Source of the DNA: Actinoallomurus sp048498315
Lineage (GTDB): Bacteria > Actinomycetota > Actinomycetes > Streptosporangiales > Streptosporangiaceae
Length of the DNA stretch: 38,433 nucleotides
Assembly (NCBI GenBank): GCA_048498315.1
Contig: JBEHYF010000041.1
Coordinates: forward strand, 1 to 38,433
Reading direction: 5' to 3'
The position numbers and the translations under genes are program-made. Shown piece by piece: positions 21,189 to 30,747 of this stretch; the first letter of the stretch is position 1; the number at the start of each line of letters is the position of its first letter. The notes under the pieces are model-generated. The model made no database searches, was not told the origin of the DNA, and worked only from the letters and a program-made list of their open reading frames with translations.

Positions 21189-21484
21189 TAGCGTCCCGAT
21201 CGGGCATCCGGCCTCTCCCCGGCTTCGCGAGTCACGCGTGTCGCGGCCGTGCCCGTCCTACAGTGGCGGGCGACCGAGTCAACGGTGACACGCGGTAGGA
21301 GCCGGGTCATCAGAGCGTAAGCAGCCGCATCACCCGAGGAAAGACGAGGATAGGCAATCACTGGATCGGCACACGCCGACCGCGGACTTCACTACGCTTT
21401 GACTGCCCGAGGTCGCTCGCCGGCTCGAACATCCACCCGTGGGTCACCGATAAGGATCTCGTGCCGAGAAAGGGGCGGTGTCGC
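21189..21484 (+). promoter_or_regulatory. Promoter and long structured leader of the NYN gene
   Basis: TAGCGT at 21189-21194 is a likely -10, giving a leader of about 260-285 nt. Within it CGCGTGTC (21235-21242) pairs with GACACGCG (21287-21294). Inside that, GCCCG (21251-21255) pairs with CGGGC (21267-21271). The loop sequence TCCTAC (21256-21261) is complementary to GTAGGA (21295-21300) just beyond the outer stem, a possible pseudoknot. A further hairpin, TCGGC-acac-GCCGA, lies at 21366-21379. No coding frame fits. It may be a regulatory 5' UTR or a small RNA. The composition is less GC-rich than the flanking genes. Confidence 0.45.
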
Positions 21485-22627
21485 GTGGACCGCTGCGCGC
21501 TGTTCGTGGACGCCGGCTATCTGCTGGCCGACGGCGCGATGGCGGTGCACGGAACCCGCCGTCGCGAGGCCGTGTCATGGGACTTCGGTGGCCTGCTTCA
21601 GCTCCTCGGCAACCTCGCCCGCGAGCGCACGGGCCTTCCGATGCTGCGCTGCTACTGGTACGAGGCGACGGTCGAGGGCCGGCGCAGTCCGGAGCACGAC
21701 GCGCTGGCCGACCTGCCCGGTATCAAGCTGCGGCTCTCGCGCATCCGCCCGGGCCGCCGCGAGGGCGTCGACACCGAGATCCACCGCGACCTCATGACGC
21801 TGGCCCGCAACGGCGGCGTGGCCGACGCCGTCGTCGTGAGCGGCGACGAAGACCTGGCCCAGGTCATCGCCGACGCGCAGGACCTCGGGGTGCGGGTCAC
21901 CGTGGTACACGTCGCGGTCGACGGCAACTGGACGATCTCGCGGGTGCTCCGGCAGGAGTGCGACGACCTCATCGAGATCGGGGCCACGCACATCCGCCCC
22001 TACGTCAACCTGCTCTCGGGTGTCGACACCTCGTCGCCGCCGATGTCGAACGGCCAGTCCAACGGCACCGGCACCGCGCTGGCGCCGCTGCGCCCGCCGC
22101 CGCAGCACGGCAGCCCCCCGCCGAGCAGCCCGCTCACGTCGTCACCGCCTGCGCTTGGCCGAAACTCGAGCGCCGTGTCGGGGTCGTCCTCTTCGGCGCT
22201 GGGCCGCCATACCGGGCCGACGCCGGCCGTCCCGCCGGTGCGGTCCGCGCCGACGCACTCGGCGCCCACGCCCGGGGGCTCGCAGAACAACAACCACGCG
22301 AGCGGCCCGCACTACCCGCAGCAGCCGGTCGGCCCGTACACCGGGCCGCAGCAGATCGCGCCGGTGCAGCAGTCCACGCCGACGCTCGCCGACGCCGTCA
22401 AGGCGGCGCACAAGGAGGGGCAGGACTTCGGCGAGTCGGTGGCCCGCGACGCGCCGGCGCTGTGGCTGGAGGCGGTGCTGGCCCGCAAGCCGCGCATGCC
22501 GTCCGACCTGGAGGCGCGCCTTCTGCAGGGCTCGTCGCTGCCGATCGACTTCCTGCTGCACGACGAGGTGCGGCACGCCCTGCGGCGCGGCTTCTGGGAC
22601 GCGCTCGAACGCTCGCGCCGCAACTGA
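21485..22627 (+). CDS. NYN-domain (PIN-like) protein with Pro/Ser-rich linker
   Basis: Putative metal-dependent ribonuclease of the NYN/LabA-like PIN superfamily, 380 aa. The NYN domain spans about residues 1-170: FVDAGYLL with D9, D96 in VDTEIHRDL, and VVSGDEDLAQVI with D121 and D123, the acidic residues expected to hold Mg2+. A low-complexity linker of about 120 residues rich in Pro, Ser and Gln follows, then a helical C-terminal domain of about 80 residues (LADAVKAAHKEGQDFGESVAR onward). The start is uncertain: GTG 21485 (AAAGGGG 9 nt upstream) begins at the domain; GTG 21461 (AAGGA 4 nt upstream) adds eight residues. A TPR gene with its own promoter follows. The RNA target is unknown. Confidence 0.8.
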   Translation: MDRCALFVDAGYLLADGAMAVHGTRRREAVSWDFGGLLQLLGNLARERTGLPMLRCYWYEATVEGRRSPEHDALADLPGIKLRLSRIRPGRREGVDTEIHRDLMTLARNGGVADAVVVSGDEDLAQVIADAQDLGVRVTVVHVAVDGNWTISRVLRQECDDLIEIGATHIRPYVNLLSGVDTSSPPMSNGQSNGTGTALAPLRPPPQHGSPPPSSPLTSSPPALGRNSSAVSGSSSSALGRHTGPTPAVPPVRSAPTHSAPTPGGSQNNNHASGPHYPQQPVGPYTGPQQIAPVQQSTPTLADAVKAAHKEGQDFGESVARDAPALWLEAVLARKPRMPSDLEARLLQGSSLPIDFLLHDEVRHALRRGFWDALERSRRN

Positions 22628-22719
22628 TCACGGTAACATTCTGTGCGACCGGGCCCCGCATCTCCGTTTCCGGCCCATCGATCATCCGAATTGACCAGAT
22701 TCACAGCAGGTGCGCCGGG

Positions 22720-22725
22720 TAGCGT
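22720..22725 (+). promoter_or_regulatory. Leaderless -10 element of the TPR gene
   Basis: TAGCGT is followed by 7 nt (CTAGAAG) and the GTG at 22733. TTGACC at 22691-22696 is too distant (23 nt) for a standard -35. Confidence 0.5.
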
Positions 22726-22732
22726 CTAGAAG

Positions 22733-23308
22733 GTGACGCATGTGACCGAAAACGATCTCGATGACCTCGAATTCGAGACGCTCCGCACGGGTGATCACGC
22801 CGCGGCGGCGCGGCGGTTCGTCGAGTTGGCCGGAACGGTCTCAGGCGGCGTCTCCCGCGCCAGCCTGCTACTGCGCGCGGGCGAGCAGTGGCAGCACGCC
22901 GGCGAGCCCCGCCGGGCGGCCGAGGCGTACCGCAGCGCCCTGGAGGACGGCGGCGACACCGACGGCGACCCGCGCATCTACCTGGCCGGCGCGCTCCTCG
23001 AGCTCGGCGAGACCGACGAGGCGCGGGAGCTGATCGAGCAGGTGCGCGCCGACGGCCCGCGAGACCCGGAGGTCCACCGCGCGGTCGCCGAGCTGCTGTA
23101 CGAGCAGGGCGACCTGGAGGCCGCGCACGACTGGGCGACCGAGGGCGCCGAACTGGCCCGCTCCGGCGACGACGAGAGCCTCGAAGGCCTGCTGCGGCTC
23201 CGCTACCGATGCCGGCTCGACCTCGGACGCCCGGAGGACGAGTACGACGCGCTGCTCGACGACCTGCTCAAGAAGACCGACGATGCGCCCGACGAGCAGT
23301 TCCGCTGA
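22733..23308 (+). CDS. Tetratricopeptide-repeat protein
   Basis: Soluble 191-aa all-helical protein of about three to four TPR-like units: RASLLLRAGEQWQHAGEPRRAAEAYRSALE, PRIYLAGALLELGETDEARELIEQVR and PEVHRAVAELLYEQGDLEAAHDWATEGAEL. The A/G-A-x-Y/L spacing is typical. It has no enzymatic domain, so it is probably a protein-binding scaffold. The N- and C-termini are acidic. GTG 22733 fits a leaderless -10; a second GTG three codons on is possible. It lies between the NYN gene and the convergent clpB; whether it partners either is unknown. Confidence 0.8.
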   Translation: MTHVTENDLDDLEFETLRTGDHAAAARRFVELAGTVSGGVSRASLLLRAGEQWQHAGEPRRAAEAYRSALEDGGDTDGDPRIYLAGALLELGETDEARELIEQVRADGPRDPEVHRAVAELLYEQGDLEAAHDWATEGAELARSGDDESLEGLLRLRYRCRLDLGRPEDEYDALLDDLLKKTDDAPDEQFR

Positions 23309-23313
23309 CCGCA

Positions 23314-23349
23314 GGTGGCGCGGGCGCCCAGAGCCGCCCGCGTGCCGCC
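23314..23349. terminator. Hairpin between the TPR gene and clpB
   Basis: GCGGGCG (23320-23326) pairs with CGCCCGC (23335-23341) around an 8-nt loop. The stem extends as GGTGGC/GCCGCC past a 2-nt bulge. It starts 6 nt after the TPR stop and can serve both convergent genes. Confidence 0.6.
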
Positions 23350-23502
23350 TGATCGTCGCTCGTCACGAGGTCGGGTCGAGCGGCCCGTTACGGGAGCGAG
23401 GGTGCCGTCGGCACCGCCGCCTCGCCGGCGGTACGGCACGCGGCTCGACGACGTCCGGCGGCTCGCCGACAGGCAGGGCTCGCGGTTTGACAGGGCTCGT
23501 CG

Positions 23503-26103
<2,601 letters not shown>

Positions 26104-26544
26104 TTACTTCTCCCCCTGTGAACGCCACAGCACCACGCCGGTCCGATGGACCGGCACGAGCTCCGTACCGGTCTCCGTGCCGCGGGCGTTCTTCAGCCGG
26201 GCCAGCCGGGCCGCGACCGCGCGGGTGCTCTCCAGCTCGTTGCCCAGCTCCTCGACCAGCGCGTGCAGCCGGGCCACCTCGGCACGCAGCGCCTCCGCCT
26301 CGCGCTGCAGGTCGAGGATGTGCTTGATGCCGGCGAGGTTGATGCCCTCCTCCTGGGAGAGCCGCTGGATCTCGCGCAGCATCATGATGTCGCGCATGGA
26401 GTAGCGGCGGCCTCTGCCGGCCGTGCGGCCGGGCGACACGAGCCCCAGCCGGTCGTACGTCCGCAGCGTCTGCGGGTGCAGCCCGGAAAGCTGGGCCGCC
26501 ACCGAGATGACGTAGAGGGGGCTGTCGTCGCCGAACGCATCCAT
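26104..26544 (-). CDS. hspR: HspR, MerR-family heat-shock repressor
   Basis: Represses the dnaK operon by binding HAIR sites; DnaK acts as co-repressor. The 146-aa product has a MerR winged helix-turn-helix (YVISVAAQLSGLHPQTLRTYDRLGLVSPGRTAGRGRRYSMRD, about 11-52) and a coiled coil (LQREAEALRAEVARLHALVEELG, about 79-110). The C-terminal tail is short and ends GEK. ATG 26544 has GAGGAG 9 nt upstream, 6 nt after the dnaJ stop. Its operator is visible ahead of dnaK at 30470-30490, so it represses its own operon. Confidence 0.95.
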   Translation of the reverse strand: MDAFGDDSPLYVISVAAQLSGLHPQTLRTYDRLGLVSPGRTAGRGRRYSMRDIMMLREIQRLSQEEGINLAGIKHILDLQREAEALRAEVARLHALVEELGNELESTRAVAARLARLKNARGTETGTELVPVHRTGVVLWRSQGEK

Positions 26545-26550
26545 GGCGGT

Positions 26551-27705
26551 TTACTCCTCTCGCGCCATCCGCAGCAGCCCGCTGCGCAGTTCGTCTCCGC
26601 TGTTGCCGGCCCGGATCTTCTCCAGGGCCTCCCGGGTGCTGTCGTCGATCCTGCCCGGGACGTGCACCTCGACGGTCACCAGAAGGTCGCCCTTGGTGCC
26701 GTCGCGGCGTGGCGCGCCCCGGCCTCGTACCCGGAACGTGCGCCCGTTCGGGGTGCCGGCCGGGATGCGCAGCGTCACCGGCTGGCCGCCGAGCACCGGC
26801 GCCTTGATCTCCGCACCCAAGGTGGCCTCCGGGAAGGTCACCGGCACGGTCACGGTCAGGTTGTCGCCGCTGCGCCCGAAGACCTTGTGCGGCCGGACGT
26901 GCACCACGACGTACAGGTCGCCGCTGGGTCCGCCGTTCTCGCCGGGCGCGCCCTTGGCCTTGAGCCGGATGCGCTGCCCGTCGCGGACCCCCGCGGGGAT
27001 GCGCGCCTGGATCGTGCGGGAGCTCTGCGCCCGCCCGCTGCCGTGGCAGGTCGGGCAGGGCTCGTCGACGATCAGCCCGCGGCCGTGGCACCCGCGGCAG
27101 GGCTCGGAGAAGGCGAACCCGCCCGCGTTGCGGCTCTCTTGGCCCGTGCCCTCGCAGCGGGGGCAGACCCGGGGCACCGTGCCGGTCTTGGCGCCGGTGC
27201 CCCGGCAGGCCGGGCAGGCCGCCTCGCTGGTCAGCCGCAGCGGAACCGTCTTGCCGGCCAGCGCCTCGCCGAAGGCCACGGTGACCTCCGACTCGACGTC
27301 GGCGCCGCGGCGCGGCCGCCGGGTCGTGCCGCGCGACCGCCCGCCGCCGAACAGCCCCCCGAACAGGTCGCCGATGCGCTCGCCGGCACCCCCCGTGCCG
27401 GTCGTGCCGCCGAACAGGTCGCCAAGGTCGAAACCGAAGCCGCCGTGCGCCCCGCCCGGCCGCGCGCCGCCGAACAGGCTGCGCGCCTCGTCGTATTCCT
27501 TGCGGCGCTTGTCGTCGGACAGCACGTCGTACGCCTCGGAGATCTCCTTGAACCTCTCCTCGGCGTCGGCGTCGCCCTTGTTGGCGTCCGGGTGGTACTT
27601 ACGGGCGAGCTTGCGGTAGGACCTCTTGATCTCTTCCTGCGAGGCGGTCTTCGGAACACCGAGGACCTTGTAGTAGTCCTTCTCGAGGTAGTCCTTGGTG
27701 CTCAC
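26551..27705 (-). CDS. dnaJ: Co-chaperone DnaJ
   Basis: Hsp40 that delivers substrates to DnaK and stimulates its ATPase. The 384-aa product has a J domain with HPD at about 38-40 (RKYHPDANKG), a Gly/Phe-rich region, a zinc-binding domain with four CxxCxGxG repeats (CPACRGTG, CPRCEGTG, CRGCHGRG, CPTCHGSG), and a C-terminal substrate domain. The N-terminal STKDYLEKDYYKVLGV is the actinobacterial DnaJ1 form. GTG 27705 has AAAGGA about 5 nt upstream. It lies 36 nt from grpE and 6 nt from hspR in the same operon. Confidence 0.97.
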   Translation of the reverse strand: MSTKDYLEKDYYKVLGVPKTASQEEIKRSYRKLARKYHPDANKGDADAEERFKEISEAYDVLSDDKRRKEYDEARSLFGGARPGGAHGGFGFDLGDLFGGTTGTGGAGERIGDLFGGLFGGGRSRGTTRRPRRGADVESEVTVAFGEALAGKTVPLRLTSEAACPACRGTGAKTGTVPRVCPRCEGTGQESRNAGGFAFSEPCRGCHGRGLIVDEPCPTCHGSGRAQSSRTIQARIPAGVRDGQRIRLKAKGAPGENGGPSGDLYVVVHVRPHKVFGRSGDNLTVTVPVTFPEATLGAEIKAPVLGGQPVTLRIPAGTPNGRTFRVRGRGAPRRDGTKGDLLVTVEVHVPGRIDDSTREALEKIRAGNSGDELRSGLLRMAREE

Positions 27706-27741
27706 CGGCGTCCTTTACCTCTCTCGCTGTCGCTGTTCGTC

Positions 27742-28467
27742 TCAGTTGTCCCCGCCGTGGTCGTCACCGGCCTCATCGGCCTTCGGCTCCGCCTCGGTCT
27801 CCGCCACCGTCTCCTCCTTGGACTCGGCCTGCTGCTCCGCGGGCTTCGTCTCGACGGTGGGCTCGGCCACGGCCACGCGGGCCGGTCGCAGCGTGCGCTC
27901 GCCGATGCGGTACCCCGACTGCAGGATCTGCACGGCCGTCGGCTCGTCGACATCGTCGGAGTAGGAGTGCATCAGCGCCTCGTGCACGTTCGGGTCGAAC
28001 GGCTCGCCGGCCTCGCCGAAGGACTGCAGGCCCAGCTTGCCGAGGATGCCCTCCAGCGCCTCGGCGATCTGCTTGAAGCCGCCGGTCAGCTCGTCGTGCT
28101 CGCGGGCACGGCCGATGTCGTCGAGCACCGGCAGTAGCTCGGTCAGCACGTACGCGAGCGCCTGCTCGCGGACGGCCGACCGGTCGCGCTCGACCCGCTT
28201 GCGGTAGTTGGAGTACTCCGCCTGCAGCCGCTGCAGGTCGGCGGTGCGCTCGGCCAGTTCCTTCTCCAGCCTGGCGATCTTGTCGTTCGCCGTCTCCTTC
28301 TTGTCTTCCGCCTTGTTTTCCGTCGCACCGGAGGGAGCGCTTTCGCGGGAGGGCCCGGGAGCCGGCTGCGCCGGCTCCCGCACCTCACCGGTCTCGGGAT
28401 CGATGCGCCGCTTGTCGCGGATCACCGGTCCCTGGCGCTCCTCGGCGTCTTCGCGACGCTCCGTCAC
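27742..28467 (-). CDS. grpE: Nucleotide exchange factor GrpE
   Basis: Releases ADP from DnaK, completing the chaperone cycle. The 241-aa product has a charged disordered N-terminus (about 1-70), a long coiled coil (KIARLEKELAERTADLQRLQAEYSNYRKRVERD), and the C-terminal beta domain with GEPFDPNVHEALMH and GYRIGERTLRPARV. The acidic C-terminal tail (about 45 residues, Glu/Ala-rich) is longer than in E. coli GrpE but usual in actinobacteria. GTG 28467 has GGAGG 4 nt upstream. It is 52 nt after dnaK, with a palindrome between. Confidence 0.95.
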   Translation of the reverse strand: MTERREDAEERQGPVIRDKRRIDPETGEVREPAQPAPGPSRESAPSGATENKAEDKKETANDKIARLEKELAERTADLQRLQAEYSNYRKRVERDRSAVREQALAYVLTELLPVLDDIGRAREHDELTGGFKQIAEALEGILGKLGLQSFGEAGEPFDPNVHEALMHSYSDDVDEPTAVQILQSGYRIGERTLRPARVAVAEPTVETKPAEQQAESKEETVAETEAEPKADEAGDDHGGDN

Positions 28468-28504
28468 GCTTCCTCCCTGGCTACGGGCTCGTCGTCACGG
28501 TGCA

Positions 28505-28518
28505 CGGGGGTGCCCCCG
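28505..28518 (-). other. Palindrome in the dnaK-grpE junction
   Basis: CGGGGGTGCCCCCG is a perfect 14-bp palindrome starting 2 nt past the dnaK stop and 37 nt before the grpE start. It may act as a partial terminator or as an mRNA-stabilising hairpin that makes dnaK more abundant than the distal genes. Confidence 0.45.
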
Positions 28519-28519
28519 G

Positions 28520-30376
28520 TCACGCGGCACCGCCCTTGGCGTCCTTGTCGTCGTCCACGATCTCGGCGTCGACGACCTCGTCCTCCTTGGACGCCTCGCC
28601 CGTCTGGGCGCCGGCAGTCGCGCCGTCGCCGCCGGACTGCTGGGTCTGGGCGTACATCGCCGCACCCATCTTCTGGCTGACCTGGGCGAGCTTCTCCGAG
28701 GCAGTGCGGATCGCGTCGGTGTCGGAGCCTTCGAGGGTCTTCTTGACCTCATCGAGCGCCGACTGCACCTCGGACTTGACGTCCGCGGGGATCTTCTCGT
28801 CGTTCTCCCGGAGGAACTTCTCCGTGGAGTAGGCGAGGGTGTCGGCGTTGTTGCGGGTCTCGGTCTCCTCGCGGCGCTTGCGGTCCTCCTCGGCGTACTG
28901 CTCGGCCTCGCGCATCATGCGGTCGATGTCCTCCTTGGGCAGGGCCGACCCGCCAGTGATGGTCATCGACTGCTCCTTGCCGGTGCCGAGGTCCTTCGCG
29001 CTGACGTTCACGATGCCGTTCGCGTCGATGTCGAAGGTGACCTCGATCTGCGGCACGCCGCGCGGCGCCGGCGGGATGCCGGTGAGCTGGAAGGTGCCCA
29101 GCTTCTTGTTGTACGCGGCGATCTCGCGTTCGCCCTGGTAGACCTGGATCTCCACGGACGGCTGGTTGTCGTCGGCGGTGGTGAACACCTCCGACCGCTT
29201 GGTCGGGATCGTGGTGTTCCGCTCGATGATCTTGGTGAAGATGCCGCCCTTGGTCTCGATGCCCAGGCTCAGCGGCGTGACGTCCAGCAGCAGGACGTCC
29301 TTGACCTCGCCCTTGAGCACGCCCGCCTGCAGGGCCGCGCCCACCGCGACGACCTCGTCGGGGTTGACGCCCTTGTTCGGCTCCTTGCCGCCGGTCAGCT
29401 CCTTGACCAGGTCGGCCACCGCGGGCATGCGGGTCGAGCCGCCGACGAGGACGACGTGGTTGATGTCGGACACCCTGATGCCGGCGTCCTTGACCACCTG
29501 CTGGAACGGGCCCTTGCAGCGGTCGAGCAGGTCAGAGGTCATCTTCTGGAACTCGGCCCGGGTGAGCTTCTCGTCCAGGTGCAGCGGACCCTCGGACGAC
29601 GCCGTGATGTACGGCAGGTTGATGCTGGTCTCCGAGGAGCTGGACAGCTCGATCTTGGCCTTCTCGGCCGCCTCGCGGAGACGCTGCAGCGCCATCTTGT
29701 CCTTGGACAGGTCGACGCCGTGGGCGTTCTTGAAGCGGGTGACCAGCCAGTCGACGACGCGGTTGTCCCAGTCGTCGCCGCCCAGGTGGTTGTCACCGCT
29801 GGTGGCCTTGACCTCCACGACGCCGTCGCCGACCTCCAGCAGCGAGACGTCGAAGGTGCCGCCACCGAGGTCGAAGACCAGGATCGTGGCCTCGTTCTCC
29901 TTCTCCAGGTGGTAGGCCAGGGCCGCCGACGTCGGCTCGTTGATGATGCGCAGGACGTTGAGGCCCGCGATCTGGCCGGCCTCCTTGGTGGCCTGCCGCT
30001 GGTGGTCGGAGAAGTACGCCGGGACGGTGATGACTGCATCGGTGATCTTCTCGCCGAGGTACGCCTCCGCGTCCCTCTTCAGCTTCTGCAGCACGAACGC
30101 GCTGATCTGCTGCGGCGTGAACTCCTTGTCGTCGATCTTCTTCTTCCAGTCGGTGCCCATTTCGCGCTTGACCGACCGGATGGTGCGGTCGACGTTGGTC
30201 ACCGCCTGCCGCTTGGCGACCTCGCCGACTAGGACCTCGCCGTTCTTGGCGAAGGCGACGACGGACGGCGTGGTCCTCGACCCCTCCGCGTTGGCGATGA
30301 CGGTGGGCTCGCCACCCTCCAGGATCGCGACGACCGAGTTGGTCGTTCCAAGGTCGATACCGACCGCACGTGCCAT
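28520..30376 (-). CDS. dnaK: Chaperone DnaK (Hsp70)
   Basis: ATP-dependent protein-folding chaperone and HspR co-repressor. The 618-aa product has the actin-like ATPase domain (AVGIDLGTTNSVVA at the N-terminus; VPAYFSDHQRQATKEAG; VFDLGGGTFDVSLLEV; VGGSTRMPAV), the EVKDVLLLDVTPLSLGIETKGG linker, the substrate domain, and the C-terminal EVVDAEIVDDDKD tail. There is no ALREGQ-region insertion of the proteobacterial type, as in Gram-positive DnaK. ATG 30376 has GGAGG 9 nt upstream. It is the first gene of dnaK-grpE-dnaJ-hspR-clpB, controlled by a HAIR operator about 95 nt upstream. Confidence 0.98.
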   Translation of the reverse strand: MARAVGIDLGTTNSVVAILEGGEPTVIANAEGSRTTPSVVAFAKNGEVLVGEVAKRQAVTNVDRTIRSVKREMGTDWKKKIDDKEFTPQQISAFVLQKLKRDAEAYLGEKITDAVITVPAYFSDHQRQATKEAGQIAGLNVLRIINEPTSAALAYHLEKENEATILVFDLGGGTFDVSLLEVGDGVVEVKATSGDNHLGGDDWDNRVVDWLVTRFKNAHGVDLSKDKMALQRLREAAEKAKIELSSSSETSINLPYITASSEGPLHLDEKLTRAEFQKMTSDLLDRCKGPFQQVVKDAGIRVSDINHVVLVGGSTRMPAVADLVKELTGGKEPNKGVNPDEVVAVGAALQAGVLKGEVKDVLLLDVTPLSLGIETKGGIFTKIIERNTTIPTKRSEVFTTADDNQPSVEIQVYQGEREIAAYNKKLGTFQLTGIPPAPRGVPQIEVTFDIDANGIVNVSAKDLGTGKEQSMTITGGSALPKEDIDRMMREAEQYAEEDRKRREETETRNNADTLAYSTEKFLRENDEKIPADVKSEVQSALDEVKKTLEGSDTDAIRTASEKLAQVSQKMGAAMYAQTQQSGGDGATAGAQTGEASKEDEVVDAEIVDDDKDAKGGAA

Positions 30377-30436
30377 GAGTTGGTTCCTCCGACTGTTGAG
30401 CCTGTTAAGTCGATGAAGCTGAGTCCATCGGACGCA

Positions 30437-30465
30437 AGGGTGCCGCAGCGCTCCATGCCTGTCAA
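30437..30465 (-). promoter_or_regulatory. Predicted housekeeping promoter of the dnaK operon
   Basis: Minus strand: TTGACA (30465-30460), a perfect -35, then a 17-nt spacer and CACCCT (30442-30437), a weak -10. It sits just downstream of the HAIR operator, giving a 5' UTR of about 55-60 nt. Confidence 0.55.
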
Positions 30466-30469
30466 ATCC

Positions 30470-30490
30470 CTTGAGTCTGATCGACTCAAC
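30470..30490. promoter_or_regulatory. HAIR operator (HspR-binding site)
   Basis: CTTGAGT-N7-ACTCAAC matches the HAIR consensus CTTGAGT-N7-ACTCAAG at 13 of 14 arm positions. It abuts the -35 of the dnaK promoter, which fits HspR blocking RNA polymerase. The hspR gene lies in the operon it would control. Confidence 0.9.
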
Positions 30491-30709
30491 TTCTTTGATC
30501 GGTACAACGTGCGGCGCGGGCCGGTTGTTCCCGCCTCGTCCAGGGTCGCGGCGGTTCGGGGGTAGCCAAGGAAGCGGAGCCGTCATCACGACCGTGCGGC
30601 GGGGCGTCTCCTGCGTCGCCGCGTCGTTCCCGGTGCCCGGCCACCCGCTGCGCCGAGCTGAAGCTACTGGTCGGTACCATTCGGGTTCGTACCTGATGGT
30701 TGTGGGTCA

Positions 30710-30715
30710 TACGCT
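30710..30715 (+). promoter_or_regulatory. Predicted -10 of the Fe-S oxidoreductase gene
   Basis: TACGCT lies 32 nt before the GTG start at 30748, leaving room for a short leader with the AGGAGG ribosome site at 30734-30739. No clear -35 is seen. Confidence 0.45.
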
Positions 30716-30747
30716 GACTGCCAACCCGTAACCAGGAGGACGGAAAC

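Noticed and set aside
21336..21343. GAGGAAAG, reminiscent of the RNase P RNA core
   Set aside because: The other conserved RNase P elements are absent from the surrounding sequence, and the space is too small.
21411..21450. TTCGAGCC on the minus strand, resembling a tRNA T-arm
   Set aside because: No acceptor, anticodon or D-arm can be built around it on that strand.
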